A DNA stretch of 64,000 nt from Chitinophagaceae bacterium (GTDB lineage: Bacteria; Bacteroidota; Bacteroidia; Chitinophagales; Chitinophagaceae), in the NCBI GenBank assembly GCA_004173235.1, contig SEAC01000026.1, forward strand, positions 37,143 through 101,142, in the 5' to 3' direction. The notes beneath the pieces were generated by a model. It saw nothing but the letters and a program-made list of their open reading frames with translations. It ran no database searches and had not been told where the DNA came from. The position numbers were made by a program, and so were the translations under genes. Below, piece by piece: positions 26,438 through 34,546 of the stretch; position 1 is the stretch's first letter; each line of letters starts with the position of its first letter.

Positions 26438-26629
26438 ATGACATTAATGGAACATGACAGGATACGCCGGATAGTAGAGTTGAATAAGCAATTATTGAAG
26501 GCGAACCCCGAGTTAGTAAAAGCAATCAGGGACCATGCGAATCCCGAAGCGATCAAGGGCATCAGGGAGGCGGTAAAAACGTTGAAAGGCGAGATCGAAG
26601 AAATACAAGCAACGAAGCCAGATGCGTAA
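26438..26629 (+). CDS. Small helical protein upstream of a response regulator
   Basis: A 63-residue charged protein, wholly helical by composition (RIRRIVELNKQLLKANPELV, then EAIKGIREAVKTLKGEIEEI). No known motif is seen. It stops four bases before the next start (TAA, c, ATG), so it is tightly coupled to the receiver protein at 26633-27343 and may be its helical partner. The ATG at 26438 is one of two close starts (MTLM). Confidence 0.5.
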   Translation: MTLMEHDRIRRIVELNKQLLKANPELVKAIRDHANPEAIKGIREAVKTLKGEIEEIQATKPDA

Positions 26630-26632
26630 CCG

Positions 26633-27343
26633 ATGCCCGTCACCCGGAAGTCCGATTTCTCTGGTTCTCAACGATCTTCTGTGCTTGTAGACGAAAGTAG
26701 CGCACTTCCACCCGGGGCGCACCTGCAGGAATTGGAAAACACCTTCGCAGAATGCATGCTGGAGGCAGACCCCGCTGTATTAGCCATCCTCTGGAACCAG
26801 ATAAAAGAAGTGCGTGGAAGGCTGGGCATGCCCATCTACCTTTCAACAGACCCTGTGCCCGTTGCGCTCAGGTCAGCGATGGATGCAGCCGCATTACTCA
26901 CCCCAAAATCCTTAAATAATATGAAAAGCGCAGGACCCGTAGTCGTCATTGAAGACGATATGGATGACAAAGAAATACTTACCGAAGTATTCAACGAACT
27001 CGGTTACCCCAATCAAATCGTCTTTTTCAAAGATGGAGAAGACGCACTCGCGTATTTGAACAGAACGGAGGTGATTCCATTTCTAATCCTTTCGGACATC
27101 AACATGCCGAGAGTAGACGGGTTCCAATTGAGGGAAAAGATCAGAACGGATGCAAAGCTCGAAATGAAATGTATTCCCTATCTCTTTTTCACTACTTCCT
27201 CCAGTCAGAAAGCGATCATTGACGCCTATAGCACTTCTGCCCAGGGATTTTTCATCAAGGAGAATAGCTACATTGAATTGAGAGACTTAATCGATATCAT
27301 TATGAAGTATTGGACGAAATGCTCCTCGCCCAATAATGTGTAA
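26633..27343 (+). CDS. Stand-alone response regulator (Rcp1-like receiver) with N-terminal extension
   Basis: The C-terminal 140 residues (from an internal ATG at 26921) form a CheY-type receiver: acidic pair in VVVIEDDMDD, phospho-acceptor Asp in FLILSDINMP (Asp59 counting from 26921), the Thr in LFFTTSSS and the Lys in QGFFIKEN. There is no output domain, as in Rcp1-type regulators that receive phosphate from hybrid or phytochrome-like kinases. The frame stays open upstream to 26633, adding about 96 residues with a helical segment (LQELENTFAECMLEADPAVL). The true start is uncertain. A paralogue lies convergently at 27415-27837. Confidence 0.8.
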   Translation: MPVTRKSDFSGSQRSSVLVDESSALPPGAHLQELENTFAECMLEADPAVLAILWNQIKEVRGRLGMPIYLSTDPVPVALRSAMDAAALLTPKSLNNMKSAGPVVVIEDDMDDKEILTEVFNELGYPNQIVFFKDGEDALAYLNRTEVIPFLILSDINMPRVDGFQLREKIRTDAKLEMKCIPYLFFTTSSSQKAIIDAYSTSAQGFFIKENSYIELRDLIDIIMKYWTKCSSPNNV

Positions 27344-27414
27344 GCATTTACAAACACAGGGGTTGCATTCAAGGCCCGTCACCTGCTAAGGTCATGGTAA
27401 CCGCTCCCAGGCGT

Positions 27415-27837
27415 TCAATAATTGTTCGGCGACGAGCAACGAAGCCAGTAGCGCATGATCACGTCGATCGTTTCTTTGAGCTCACCGAAGCTGTTTTGCT
27501 TCACGAAGAAGCCCTGCGCGGACGCGCTGTAGGCCTCGATGACGGCCTGCTGGCTCGAGGCAGTGGTAAAGAACAGGTAAGGAATGCACTTCAGCTGCAG
27601 GTCCGCATCCAGCTTGATCTTGTTGCGCAGGGCGAAGCCATCGAGTTTGGGCATGTTGATATCCGAAAGGATCAGGAACGGGACCGACGAGAGCTTATTC
27701 AAAAATTCGAGGGCCTTGTAACCGTCGGTAAAAAAGTGGAGTTCGTTCGGATAGCCTAACTGCTGGAATGCTTCGGTCAACAACTCCTGGTCGTCTACGT
27801 CGTCCTCAATGACGATGATGGGTCCCTTGCTGTTCAT
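27415..27837 (-). CDS. Stand-alone response regulator, paralogue of the 26633 gene
   Basis: A 140-residue CheY/Rcp1-type receiver with no output domain. The phospho-acceptor Asp59 is in FLILSDINMPKLDG, the acidic pair in VIEDDVDD, and the conserved Thr and Lys in LFFTTASS and QGFFVKQN. It matches the receiver at 26921-27343 along its whole length, including the closing SSPNN, with well over half of positions identical by eye, so the two arose by duplication. The genes are convergent with about 70 bp between. Partner kinases are unknown; the PAS histidine kinase at 30024-31031 is a nearby candidate. Confidence 0.87.
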   Translation of the reverse strand: MNSKGPIIVIEDDVDDQELLTEAFQQLGYPNELHFFTDGYKALEFLNKLSSVPFLILSDINMPKLDGFALRNKIKLDADLQLKCIPYLFFTTASSQQAVIEAYSASAQGFFVKQNSFGELKETIDVIMRYWLRCSSPNNY

Positions 27838-27929
27838 ATGCTAAAATTGCAAGGCTCTAATCAAAATAACGTGCCAACCCGGCAGCAAGGCGGTCAGAGC
27901 AATGCGGCTCATACTTTCGGTATTGAAAT

Positions 27930-28325
27930 TCAATACCTTCCATTGCTCCTGCCTTCCGCGGCGTGCGCCAGCATCTTGGCAACGATGCCTTCATAATCCG
28001 CAAATTGCGCTGGCTTCATGAAGTAAAGTTGCTTCTCATCCACAAGCGAGCCCTGCCGGGGGTTGGTAGACAGCAGGGCCACCGGAATGCGCAGGAACTT
28101 GGGCTCAGCCTTCAGCAGGCGCAACGCCTCTATTCCATCCATCAGCGGCAGGTTGATGTCGAGGATGATCAGTGTCGGCAAAAGCTCGTCGGAGTGCAGT
28201 TGGTGAAACAGCTCGATAGGGTTGGGAAAGACTCGGATATCGTAGCCTTTTTCGGAAAAAACTTCCGTCAGCAGCTCGGCGTCATCGCGGTCGTCCTCCA
28301 CATAATAGATCTTCGAAGGGCTCAT
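27930..28325 (-). CDS. Stand-alone response regulator
   Basis: A 131-residue receiver-only protein from the ATG at 28325. The acidic cluster YYVEDDRDDAE, the phospho-acceptor Asp56 in TLIILDINLP, the Ser/Thr of ALLSTNPR and the Lys of YFMKPAQ are all present, so it should be phosphorylatable. It is more divergent from the two other receivers nearby than they are from each other. It lies on the same strand as, and about 1.7 kb downstream of, the kaiB-kaiC-kinase operon. It could take part in the same signalling chain, though that link is inferred from proximity only. Confidence 0.85.
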   Translation of the reverse strand: MSPSKIYYVEDDRDDAELLTEVFSEKGYDIRVFPNPIELFHQLHSDELLPTLIILDINLPLMDGIEALRLLKAEPKFLRIPVALLSTNPRQGSLVDEKQLYFMKPAQFADYEGIVAKMLAHAAEGRSNGRY

Positions 28326-28423
28326 GTTGGAGTTTTTGTTGGCGGATAACCAGTAAGTTAGGACAAATCCCCCATTGCCCAATAAACGGGATCCCCATCC
28401 GCGAATAAGGCTACCTTTCCCCG

Positions 28424-28615
28424 ATGAAGGTCACCATCCAGTTTCAAACGCCGCAGGACTTCACGCGCTTCCGAAGCCTTGTGTCGGGACAAGTGACCAC
28501 CGTCAACATTGCAGACCTGAGCATCACCTGCGCCTGCACGCCGGATTTGATAGCGCACGCCATGAACGACTTCGGCGGAATGGTGACACGCGAGTGGCCC
28601 GAAGAAGGTGTATGA
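28424..28615 (+). CDS. Small conserved-looking protein, function unknown
   Basis: A 63-residue protein starting MKVTIQFQTPQDFTRFRSLV. The alternating hydrophobic pattern (two beta strands and a helix, with CACTPDLIAHAMNDFGG) suggests a small folded alpha/beta protein. The gene is opposite to the receiver at 27930-28325. I do not recognise a family. Third-position G+C use fits a translated frame. Confidence 0.5.
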   Translation: MKVTIQFQTPQDFTRFRSLVSGQVTTVNIADLSITCACTPDLIAHAMNDFGGMVTREWPEEGV

Positions 28616-28711
28616 TCGCCTCCAGCAACCGTACGTATAGCATGTTCAAACATGCATCGCAGGCGAACCGCAACGCCTCAAAATGGCCTGCTTGTTGCGG
28701 CCCCTATTGCT

Positions 28712-28930
28712 ATGGAACAGAATGAAAAAAAGAAGAGTGCATTCGGTCCCGACGATGAGACCTTGCACCGCACCGATCCGCAGGAAAACATGCGGGGACC
28801 TTTCTCTTCTGCAGCAAACGGCGTGCGCCATGATGTAGACGTGCACGGCGGCGAGCACGATCCTTCACGCAATACGCAGCAGAAGATGGACGGCGACCGG
28901 AATGCCCCCCACCAGCGCGATCGCGGCTAG
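28712..28930 (+). CDS. Small protein of the ETLHxTDPQ family, copy 1
   Basis: A 72-residue hydrophilic, probably disordered protein from the ATG at 28712. Its core ETLHRTDPQENMRGP and the following SSAANGV recur in the proteins at 29104-29304 and 34547-34843. The C-terminal QKMDGDRN recurs in copy 2 as QKMDGETD. No domain or signal is known to me. Conservation of the same core in three otherwise divergent small frames is the main evidence that they are genes. Confidence 0.6.
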   Translation: MEQNEKKKSAFGPDDETLHRTDPQENMRGPFSSAANGVRHDVDVHGGEHDPSRNTQQKMDGDRNAPHQRDRG

Positions 28931-29103
28931 GGCTGCGACATCGGTAAACTACCGGGCGATACGTCCTGGCGGAGCTATATACCAGGAAGCCGATTCAAAA
29001 GATTGCAGGTACGAAGCCGCATCGCGATGCGCCTGGAAGCGCTGCGCCGACAACTGATCAGCTTGCCCTGAACAGCTGGCAAAATTGTTGCACACGTGCT
29101 TAT

Positions 29104-29304
29104 ATGGAACACAATCAAAAAAACAACAACAGCACTGCGCGTCCCGACCCCGAGACGCTGCACACTACCGATCCGCAGGAGCACATGAAAGGCCCCCTGT
29201 CGTCGACCATGAACGGCATTGCAGAAAATGCGGAAGAGAAAGGTGGCGAAACGCCCGACACACCCGACACCGGCCAGAAGATGGACGGCGAGACGGATCG
29301 GTAG
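29104..29304 (+). CDS. Small protein of the ETLHxTDPQ family, copy 2
   Basis: A 66-residue hydrophilic protein from the ATG at 29104, with the core PETLHTTDPQEHMKGPLSST followed by MNGIAENAEE and ending TGQKMDGETDR. It is closely similar in layout to copy 1 about 170 bp upstream (the Met-Glu start, a Lys/Asn-rich lead, the core, then a Gly/Asp-rich tail). This suggests tandem duplication. No catalytic or membrane feature is seen. Confidence 0.62.
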   Translation: MEHNQKNNNSTARPDPETLHTTDPQEHMKGPLSSTMNGIAENAEEKGGETPDTPDTGQKMDGETDR

Positions 29305-29531
29305 GTGAAACGCAGAACGATGCGCAAACTACAGCGATGAGCCGACGCGCAGATGATGCGGCGGCTTTTTGCATTGTGTGCAGCCAACGCGTTCTCTCTT
29401 TCCGTGCATTCCGTGAATTCCGTGCGCCTCTCCCTTATCCCCTCCGCCCGTCGCATTTACCCCTCCTTTTGCCGCAAGCGCCTACTACTGTTCCCAAAAA
29501 GGATTTCGACCTTTACTCCAAATCAATCGTC

Positions 29532-29969
29532 ATGGCGAAAGTATCCATCTACCTCAACTTCCAGGGCAACGCGCAGGAAGCGTTCAACTTTTACAAGGAA
29601 GTTTTCGGAGCCGACTTCTCGTCGCCCTTCATGTTCATGCGCGACATCCCGCCGATGGAAGGTATGCCGCCGCTGCCCGAGCAGGAACTGGGTGCCGTGA
29701 TGCACGTGGCGCTGCCCATACTCGGCGGCACCGAACTCATGGGCACCGACATGCTCGAATCCATGGGACACAAGCTCATTGTAGGCAACAACACCACCAT
29801 CAACCTCGAGCCCGACACACGCACCGAGACCGAGCGCCTCTTCAATGCGCTTTCGGCCGGCGGCTCCGACGTTGCACCGCTTGCCGACCAATTCTGGGGT
29901 GCCTACTGGGGCTGCTGCCTCGATAAGTTCGGCATCCGCTGGATGTTCAATTGTTACGAAAAAGCGTAG
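29532..29969 (+). CDS. VOC/PhnB-like glyoxalase-fold protein
   Basis: A 145-residue protein of the vicinal-oxygen-chelate superfamily (PhnB-like branch). Two betaalphabetabetabeta halves are visible: KVSIYLNFQGNAQEAFNFYK with FGADF at the start, and INLEPDTRTETERLFNALSA, then GAYWGCCLDKFGIRWMFNC at the end. Members bind small molecules or metal; the substrate here cannot be told. The ATG at 29532 is chosen because an upstream extension would be Arg/Ser-rich shadow sequence. No operon partner lies on the strand. Confidence 0.85.
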   Translation: MAKVSIYLNFQGNAQEAFNFYKEVFGADFSSPFMFMRDIPPMEGMPPLPEQELGAVMHVALPILGGTELMGTDMLESMGHKLIVGNNTTINLEPDTRTETERLFNALSAGGSDVAPLADQFWGAYWGCCLDKFGIRWMFNCYEKA

Positions 29970-29987
29970 CGGTCGGCCCGCTCACCG

Positions 29988-30028
29988 CTCACGGCTGACG
30001 GCTCACGGCTGACGGCTCACGTCTCACG
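29988..30028. repeat. Short tandem repeat after the VOC gene
   Basis: A 14-bp unit, CTCACGGCTGACGG, occurs twice at 29988-30015, followed by partial CTCACG copies. It lies between the ends of two convergent genes and touches the 3' end of the histidine kinase gene. Confidence 0.6.
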
Positions 30029-31031
30029 CTCCCTGCCGCTCGGGCAGCCGCACGTAGAAGGTTGCTCCTTCACCGGGGCGGCCCTCCGCGCGGATGGATC
30101 CGCCGTGCAGGTCTACGATCTTCCGGCAGAGCGCGAGGCCAATACCGGTGCCTTCGAACTGCTTGCCATGCAGGCGCCTGAAGGCCTGGAACATGGTCTC
30201 CGCTTCGCTGTTGGGAAAGCCCACGCCGTTGTCGGAGCAGCTGAATTCCACCCACCCTTCGGGCGCAGGAAGATGCCGGAGCGTGATGCTCGGCGCAACT
30301 CCATCGCGGCGATACTTCAATGCATTGGCAACAAGGTTGAGCAGTAGCTGGTACATCGCGCCCGGCACCGCTTCGATCTCGGGGAGGTCGCCGCGCGAAA
30401 TGCTGGCGCCTGTTTCTTCGATCTGGAGTTCCAGGTCGCCGCACACTTCTGCAAGCACGCGCGAAAGATCAACCTGCTCAAACACGGGCTCGGCGCGGCC
30501 TACCGACGACAGGTCGGCAATGCCGGTGATGAGCGCGCGCATCCGGTTTGCAGAAGATGCAACGCGCTCTACCAGGTCGCGCACTTCGGGCTGTAGCTCG
30601 TGCTGCAGCAGGCGACCGCTGAAGGTGAGTATCTTGCGCACCGGCTCCCTCAGATCGTGCGAAGCGAGCGATGCGAATTGCGCATTTTCCTCGCTCGTGA
30701 TCTCCAGGCGCTGACGCTGTTCGTCGAGCTCGTTGGAGGTGCGCTTTTGTTTCGTGATGTCGCGGATCGAAAGAAGCGAAGCCTTCTGGCCCTGCCATTC
30801 CACCTCGTTGGCACGCAGTTGTGCCGTCACCAGGTGGCCGGCGCGCAGCAGCTCGATCTCTTGCTCGGTGTGCGGGCGCAACGGGAATCCGAATGGCTGC
30901 CCTTGCAGCGCCGCGGCTGCGCGACCGAAGAGGCGCTCCGCCTGGCGGTTGGCGTAGATGATGATGCCGCCGGCGTTCACCAGCAACACGGCATCGGGCA
31001 GGTTATCCAATATGGTTTCGCTGGCGTTCAT
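30024..31031 (-). CDS. PAS-domain sensor histidine kinase
   Basis: A 335-residue soluble histidine kinase. A PAS domain (about 1-95, ILDNLPDAVLLVNAGGIIIY and AERLFGRAAA) is followed by a short coiled linker, the HisKA domain with phospho-acceptor His125 in SLASHDLREP, and the ATPase domain. The N box has NALKYRR, G1 has DNGVGFPN and G2 has GTGIGLALC. No membrane segment is seen, so it senses an intracellular cue. Its start lies 12 bp after the kaiC stop, making it the third gene of a kaiB-kaiC-kinase operon, and the natural output kinase for the KaiC ATPase. The receivers at 26.6-28.3 kb are candidate partners. Confidence 0.9.
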   Translation of the reverse strand: MNASETILDNLPDAVLLVNAGGIIIYANRQAERLFGRAAAALQGQPFGFPLRPHTEQEIELLRAGHLVTAQLRANEVEWQGQKASLLSIRDITKQKRTSNELDEQRQRLEITSEENAQFASLASHDLREPVRKILTFSGRLLQHELQPEVRDLVERVASSANRMRALITGIADLSSVGRAEPVFEQVDLSRVLAEVCGDLELQIEETGASISRGDLPEIEAVPGAMYQLLLNLVANALKYRRDGVAPSITLRHLPAPEGWVEFSCSDNGVGFPNSEAETMFQAFRRLHGKQFEGTGIGLALCRKIVDLHGGSIRAEGRPGEGATFYVRLPERQGA

Positions 31032-31043
31032 CAGGCGCGGGGT

Positions 31044-32582
31044 TCATTCGTGGTTTGAAGCTGCGTGGTCATCGGTCTTGCCGGATAGCATCGGCATGCC
31101 CCCGAGGATGCCGCTCATGCGGTTGAATTCTTCGCTGTAGATATGCATTCCCCTCCCGTCGATGTCGAACTCGAAGATGCTCTTCGTGTGCAGCGACCCG
31201 CGCATTTTGAGCACCGTAATGACGCGGTGTATGTTGCCATACACTTCGGCATAACGCAGCAGGATGATCGTGTCGGTGATGGTGGAAATATGCGCGTCGG
31301 TGACGGAGCTGCCGCCCACGATGTTGGTAGACGTAGAGGTGAAGATGGCCATCACTTCCTCTTTTTTCAGGAAGGATGTGAGTGCGATGAGAAACTCGCG
31401 GAAGTTCTTCTTCGACGATCCGCGCTCGATGGCTGAAAGCGAGTCGAGCGCAAACCGGTCGGGCTTGAATTCGGTGATGAGGCGCTGTATGTGGAGCAGG
31501 TGCTCTTCGAGCGTGGCCGACTCGGGATAGGCCGACTCGATGCGGAGCTTTCCCGTCTTTTCCATCTTCGCAAAATCAACGCCCCAGCCTTTTGCGTTGC
31601 GCAGCAGTTGCTCGTGGCTTTCCTCGTAGGCGAGGAAGAGTACGCGTTCGCCCTTTTCGAAGCCGCCGCGCACAAACTCGGTAACGGTAAGCGTTTTGCC
31701 CGTGCCCGTTGCGCCCGACACCAGCACGATCGATCCTTTGAAGTAGCCGCCACCGCACATTTCGTCGAGCTTGTCGTTGCCCGATGTAACGCGGCGCTGC
31801 GAGGACTTCTGCGTCAGCTCGAGGCGTGTGAGCGGAATGATGTGCACGCCAATGCCCGCGTCGATGACGAAGGGTTGCTCGCCCGTGGTATGGGGCGATC
31901 CGCGGAACTTCAGTAGTTCTACGGTACGGCGGCGCTTCTCATTATCGAGCACGTTGCGCAGCATCAGCACGTTGTCGGCGATGTATTCTTCCACCCCGAA
32001 GCGCGACACCTTGCCGTATTCTTCGAGGCGTTCGGAGGTCAACAGGATGGTGAGCCCGCGGCGCTTGAGTGCGTCGAGGATCTTATAGAGTTCGCGGCGA
32101 ATGGTTGCCGGGTCTTCAAAATAATAAAAGAGGGAGCCGATGGAATCGAGCACGATGCGCTTTGCCTTGATGGATTTTACGGCGGCTTCGATGCGTGCGA
32201 GCAGTGCGTTGAGGTCGTAAGCGCCTACTACTTTGGTGTCGGCTTCGAAGGTGATGGCGGCATCTACGAAAGCCCACTCACCGTTCTTTTCCAATTGATC
32301 GATGTTCCATCCAAAGCTGCCTACGTTGCGGCGCAGGTCTTCCACGGGTTCTTCGAAGGTGACGAACACGCCGGGCTCGTTGTGGCTGCGTGCTCCTTCG
32401 ATAAGAAACTGGCAGCAGAGGATGGTCTTGCCCGATCCCGAAGAGCCCGACACGAGCGTGGCGCGTCCACGCGGGAAGCCGCCGAACGACAGCTCGTCGA
32501 ACCCGGGTATGCCGGACGGCGCCTTGGGCGTTGCCGTTTTGCGGGCAGGAGTGCTGCGGGTGGATGATTTGGGTGCTGCCAT
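31044..32582 (-). CDS. kaiC: KaiC-like double RecA-domain ATPase/autokinase
   Basis: A 512-residue KaiC homologue with two RecA-like domains, the full length of cyanobacterial KaiC. CI has Walker A GSSGSGKT at 46-53 and the catalytic Glu77-Glu78 pair in FEEP. CII has Walker A GATGTGKT at 290-297 and Glu320-Glu321. The autophosphorylation loop VTDAHISTITDT is intact: Ser433 and Thr434 match the cyanobacterial Ser431/Thr432, and Thr428 matches Thr426. So it should hydrolyse ATP and probably phosphorylate itself. It is 4 bp from kaiB upstream and 12 bp from a PAS kinase downstream. No kaiA is seen, as in other non-cyanobacterial systems. The role may be stress or timing related. Confidence 0.92.
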   Translation of the reverse strand: MAAPKSSTRSTPARKTATPKAPSGIPGFDELSFGGFPRGRATLVSGSSGSGKTILCCQFLIEGARSHNEPGVFVTFEEPVEDLRRNVGSFGWNIDQLEKNGEWAFVDAAITFEADTKVVGAYDLNALLARIEAAVKSIKAKRIVLDSIGSLFYYFEDPATIRRELYKILDALKRRGLTILLTSERLEEYGKVSRFGVEEYIADNVLMLRNVLDNEKRRRTVELLKFRGSPHTTGEQPFVIDAGIGVHIIPLTRLELTQKSSQRRVTSGNDKLDEMCGGGYFKGSIVLVSGATGTGKTLTVTEFVRGGFEKGERVLFLAYEESHEQLLRNAKGWGVDFAKMEKTGKLRIESAYPESATLEEHLLHIQRLITEFKPDRFALDSLSAIERGSSKKNFREFLIALTSFLKKEEVMAIFTSTSTNIVGGSSVTDAHISTITDTIILLRYAEVYGNIHRVITVLKMRGSLHTKSIFEFDIDGRGMHIYSEEFNRMSGILGGMPMLSGKTDDHAASNHE

Positions 32583-32586
32583 GGAT

Positions 32587-32883
32587 TTAGCTGTTTGGAA
32601 GGTCGTCGGTTAAGAAGTGGAGGGCGTCGGCCGCGCCGTCGTTGCTGATGCGGCCGATGATGCGGCGCTCGGGTGCGGGTGTGATGCGGCTAATGGTGGG
32701 CGTGGCCAGCACGCGGTGTTCTTCGGCTTTTTCGGGCTGGCGGAGGATGTCGATGACCTCGATGACGTAGGCGCCATCGCCCAGCTCTTCGCGGCATGCG
32801 GCATCGAAGAGCCCGGCAAACTGCCGGCCCTGGCGGCCTGTGCCGGCGATGTAGATATGGAAGCGCAGGGGCGTCACGGTCAA
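32587..32883 (-). CDS. kaiB: KaiB-like protein
   Basis: A 98-residue thioredoxin-like KaiB homologue. It starts with the family pattern FHIYIAGTGRQGRQFAGLFD, then YVIEVIDILRQPEKAEEHRV, the conserved ATPTISRI and the closing RRIIGRIS. KaiB is a fold-switching protein that binds the KaiC CI ring. It is the first gene of the kaiB-kaiC-kinase operon, ending 4 bp before kaiC. Loss of the cyanobacterial clock partner KaiA does not prevent KaiB-KaiC interplay in other bacteria. Confidence 0.9.
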   Translation of the reverse strand: MTVTPLRFHIYIAGTGRQGRQFAGLFDAACREELGDGAYVIEVIDILRQPEKAEEHRVLATPTISRITPAPERRIIGRISNDGAADALHFLTDDLPNS

Positions 32884-33080
32884 GGGTAAGGGCTAAAGGT
32901 AAGGGGGGAACTGCTTTCCGGCAGAAGAACGCTGGCCGGAAGCTTCGGGATCGGGACCGGCTATCGGTAATCGGCAATGCTGGCGCCGGTGGGGCTCACT
33001 GGACTACATAAATGTCGGCGTGCGCTAAACAGAAATCTGCGCTGATCATAAAAATCATAGAAAATCTGCGTTCTTTATCT

Positions 33081-33452
33081 ATGTCTCCGACGATCACGAA
33101 GCCCGTCTTCAAGCCCGAGATCTCTTTCGAGGTGGCCACGCTCCCCGACCCCGAGCGGAGCACCATCGTGCACGTAACGCTGCCGGAGCTCACGCTGGCG
33201 CGCATCTGGCCCACCACCTTCCTGGTGCAGGACGATGGCACACGAAAGGTGCTGCTCCACGCCTTCAACATCACGCAATACCCGCAGTGGAAATTGTTCT
33301 TCCCCGGCGAGCGCTTCACACTCGTGTTCGAAGGCCTCGACCGCGCCTGCCTGCTCTTCGACCTGTTTGAAGACATCCCCGAGCCGGGCGGGTTTCATAT
33401 TGAGAACATCGAGCGGAATGGGAGTGATGTTTATCACGTGGAGATGGAGTAG
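33081..33452 (+). CDS. Conserved-looking beta-rich protein, function unknown
   Basis: A 123-residue protein from the ATG at 33081. Repeated alternating strands (FEVATLPDPERSTIVHVTLP, then KVLLHAFNITQYPQWKLFFP, then FHIENIERNGSDVYHVEME) suggest a small all-beta fold, with no signal peptide. I do not recognise the family. The gene is exactly bracketed by a 13-bp inverted repeat (ATCTGCGTTCTTT at 33064-33076, its complement at 33455-33467). Confidence 0.6.
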   Translation: MSPTITKPVFKPEISFEVATLPDPERSTIVHVTLPELTLARIWPTTFLVQDDGTRKVLLHAFNITQYPQWKLFFPGERFTLVFEGLDRACLLFDLFEDIPEPGGFHIENIERNGSDVYHVEME

Positions 33453-33586
33453 AGAAAGAACGCAGATCCCGCTAAAGCTGAATACGCAGATTTGTTCTGA
33501 TGCTATCTGAGGCGTGAGGCGTGATAACGTCCGTGCTTTGGCCAGGTTCGGACGATGCACTGAGGCAATGACGGAGAATTCCTTCG

Positions 33587-33970
33587 CTAGCGCGTGCGCA
33601 AACTATAATAGAAGAACAATCCCGCTACCAAAACCCGCACCACTGCATTCGCGATCAACGCCACTGATACTTCCTGCTCAATGCTGATCGCTTCCATGAG
33701 AGCCGTAAAAAGATGAAAGAGAAAAAAGCAGCGGCACACACTGCGGATCGCGCGCGGGTCGGAGAAGTTGCGGGCGGCGATGGAGAGATAGCCGAGCGCG
33801 AATTCCGCTGCGGCGAGAAACCAGCAAAGGAGGTATTGCTCGCGCGTTAGCTCAATGCCCGCTGTGCGTGGTATGGCTTCGGGCCAGCTCACGAGGACGA
33901 TGGCGGCGAGTAGGGTGATGATACCGTGGAGGAGGAAGACGAGGCGGAGCGACATCATGGAAAGGTACAT
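33587..33970 (-). CDS. Small integral membrane protein
   Basis: A 127-residue membrane protein with four hydrophobic helices, at about 8-28, 46-64, 78-95 and 100-124. A DUF4345-like or DoxX-like small membrane fold is possible, but the sequence gives no firm match. Either ATG at 33970 or the MM pair at 33958 could be the start. It has no operon partner and its role is unknown. Confidence 0.65.
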   Translation of the reverse strand: MYLSMMSLRLVFLLHGIITLLAAIVLVSWPEAIPRTAGIELTREQYLLCWFLAAAEFALGYLSIAARNFSDPRAIRSVCRCFFLFHLFTALMEAISIEQEVSVALIANAVVRVLVAGLFFYYSLRTR

Positions 33971-34019
33971 CGCTCAGACAAGATATTGCCCCTCAAGAAA
34001 ATAGGTTCAACCTTACAGC

Positions 34020-34527
34020 TTATCGTTGTTCTTCCATGCCGGAGTGCATGGCTTGCCAGCGATCCCCTTCACGCTTTTCCAGGATATGGGCAACCCGAGC
34101 CCGCAACTCGGGCGAATCGTGGAGCATGCGCGCCAGATGACGGCCAATGACATGGGCTGATACAAGTTCCGCATAGTGAGGAATATCCGTGTTATACAGC
34201 TCCATTACGTTATAATGCTGCAGGGCAATATCGTCGAAGAAAAGGTCCAAATAGACGCGTTGGATGTGTTCAATGTCGGAGCTGTCTTTGGTTCGTTCAG
34301 GTCGATCATCCTGCGCGATGAGCTTAAGCAGGACAACTCCTTCGAGGGGACAGACTGGAAGGCTTTGCCCTTCAATCTGGAAATGAGTGATTTCGGGGAG
34401 GAGCTCCCGAAAGCCGGGTACTTTGGATCTCGGTCCGCAGGCCGGTTTGGTCTTCGAGGGCTGCGAGCGCCTCTTGCAGGAGTTCGCTTTCTTCCAGCTC
34501 TTCGGAGCTTGCAATGCGCTTCACCAT
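34020..34527 (-). pseudogene. Nucleotidyltransferase remnant with internal deletion and frameshift
   Basis: From the ATG at 34527 the first frame encodes a start typical of a Bacteroidota nucleotidyltransferase (SEELEESELLQEALAALEDQ, then TGLRTEI) but stops soon after. The second frame carries the family's C-terminal part (VPGFRELLPEITHFQIEGQS, then LEGVVLLKLIAQDDRPERTK, DSSDIEHI and AHVIGRHLARML). The central part with the catalytic GG-S and D-x-D residues is missing. The two pieces meet near 34425-34435 in different frames, which indicates an internal deletion of roughly 90 codons. The result cannot be a working enzyme, though the C-terminal part could be expressed alone. Confidence 0.65.
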
Positions 34528-34546
34528 GTTCACTTTTTTGAAATGT

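Noticed and set aside
26244..26441. 65-codon open frame before the receiver cluster
   Set aside because: Composition is Arg/Thr/His-rich with no recognisable pattern, and it overlaps the start of the better small gene at 26438.
26921..27343. The receiver alone as the whole gene
   Set aside because: Left open rather than adopted: the upstream frame stays open from 26633 and encodes a plausible helix, so the longer form is listed with the internal start noted.
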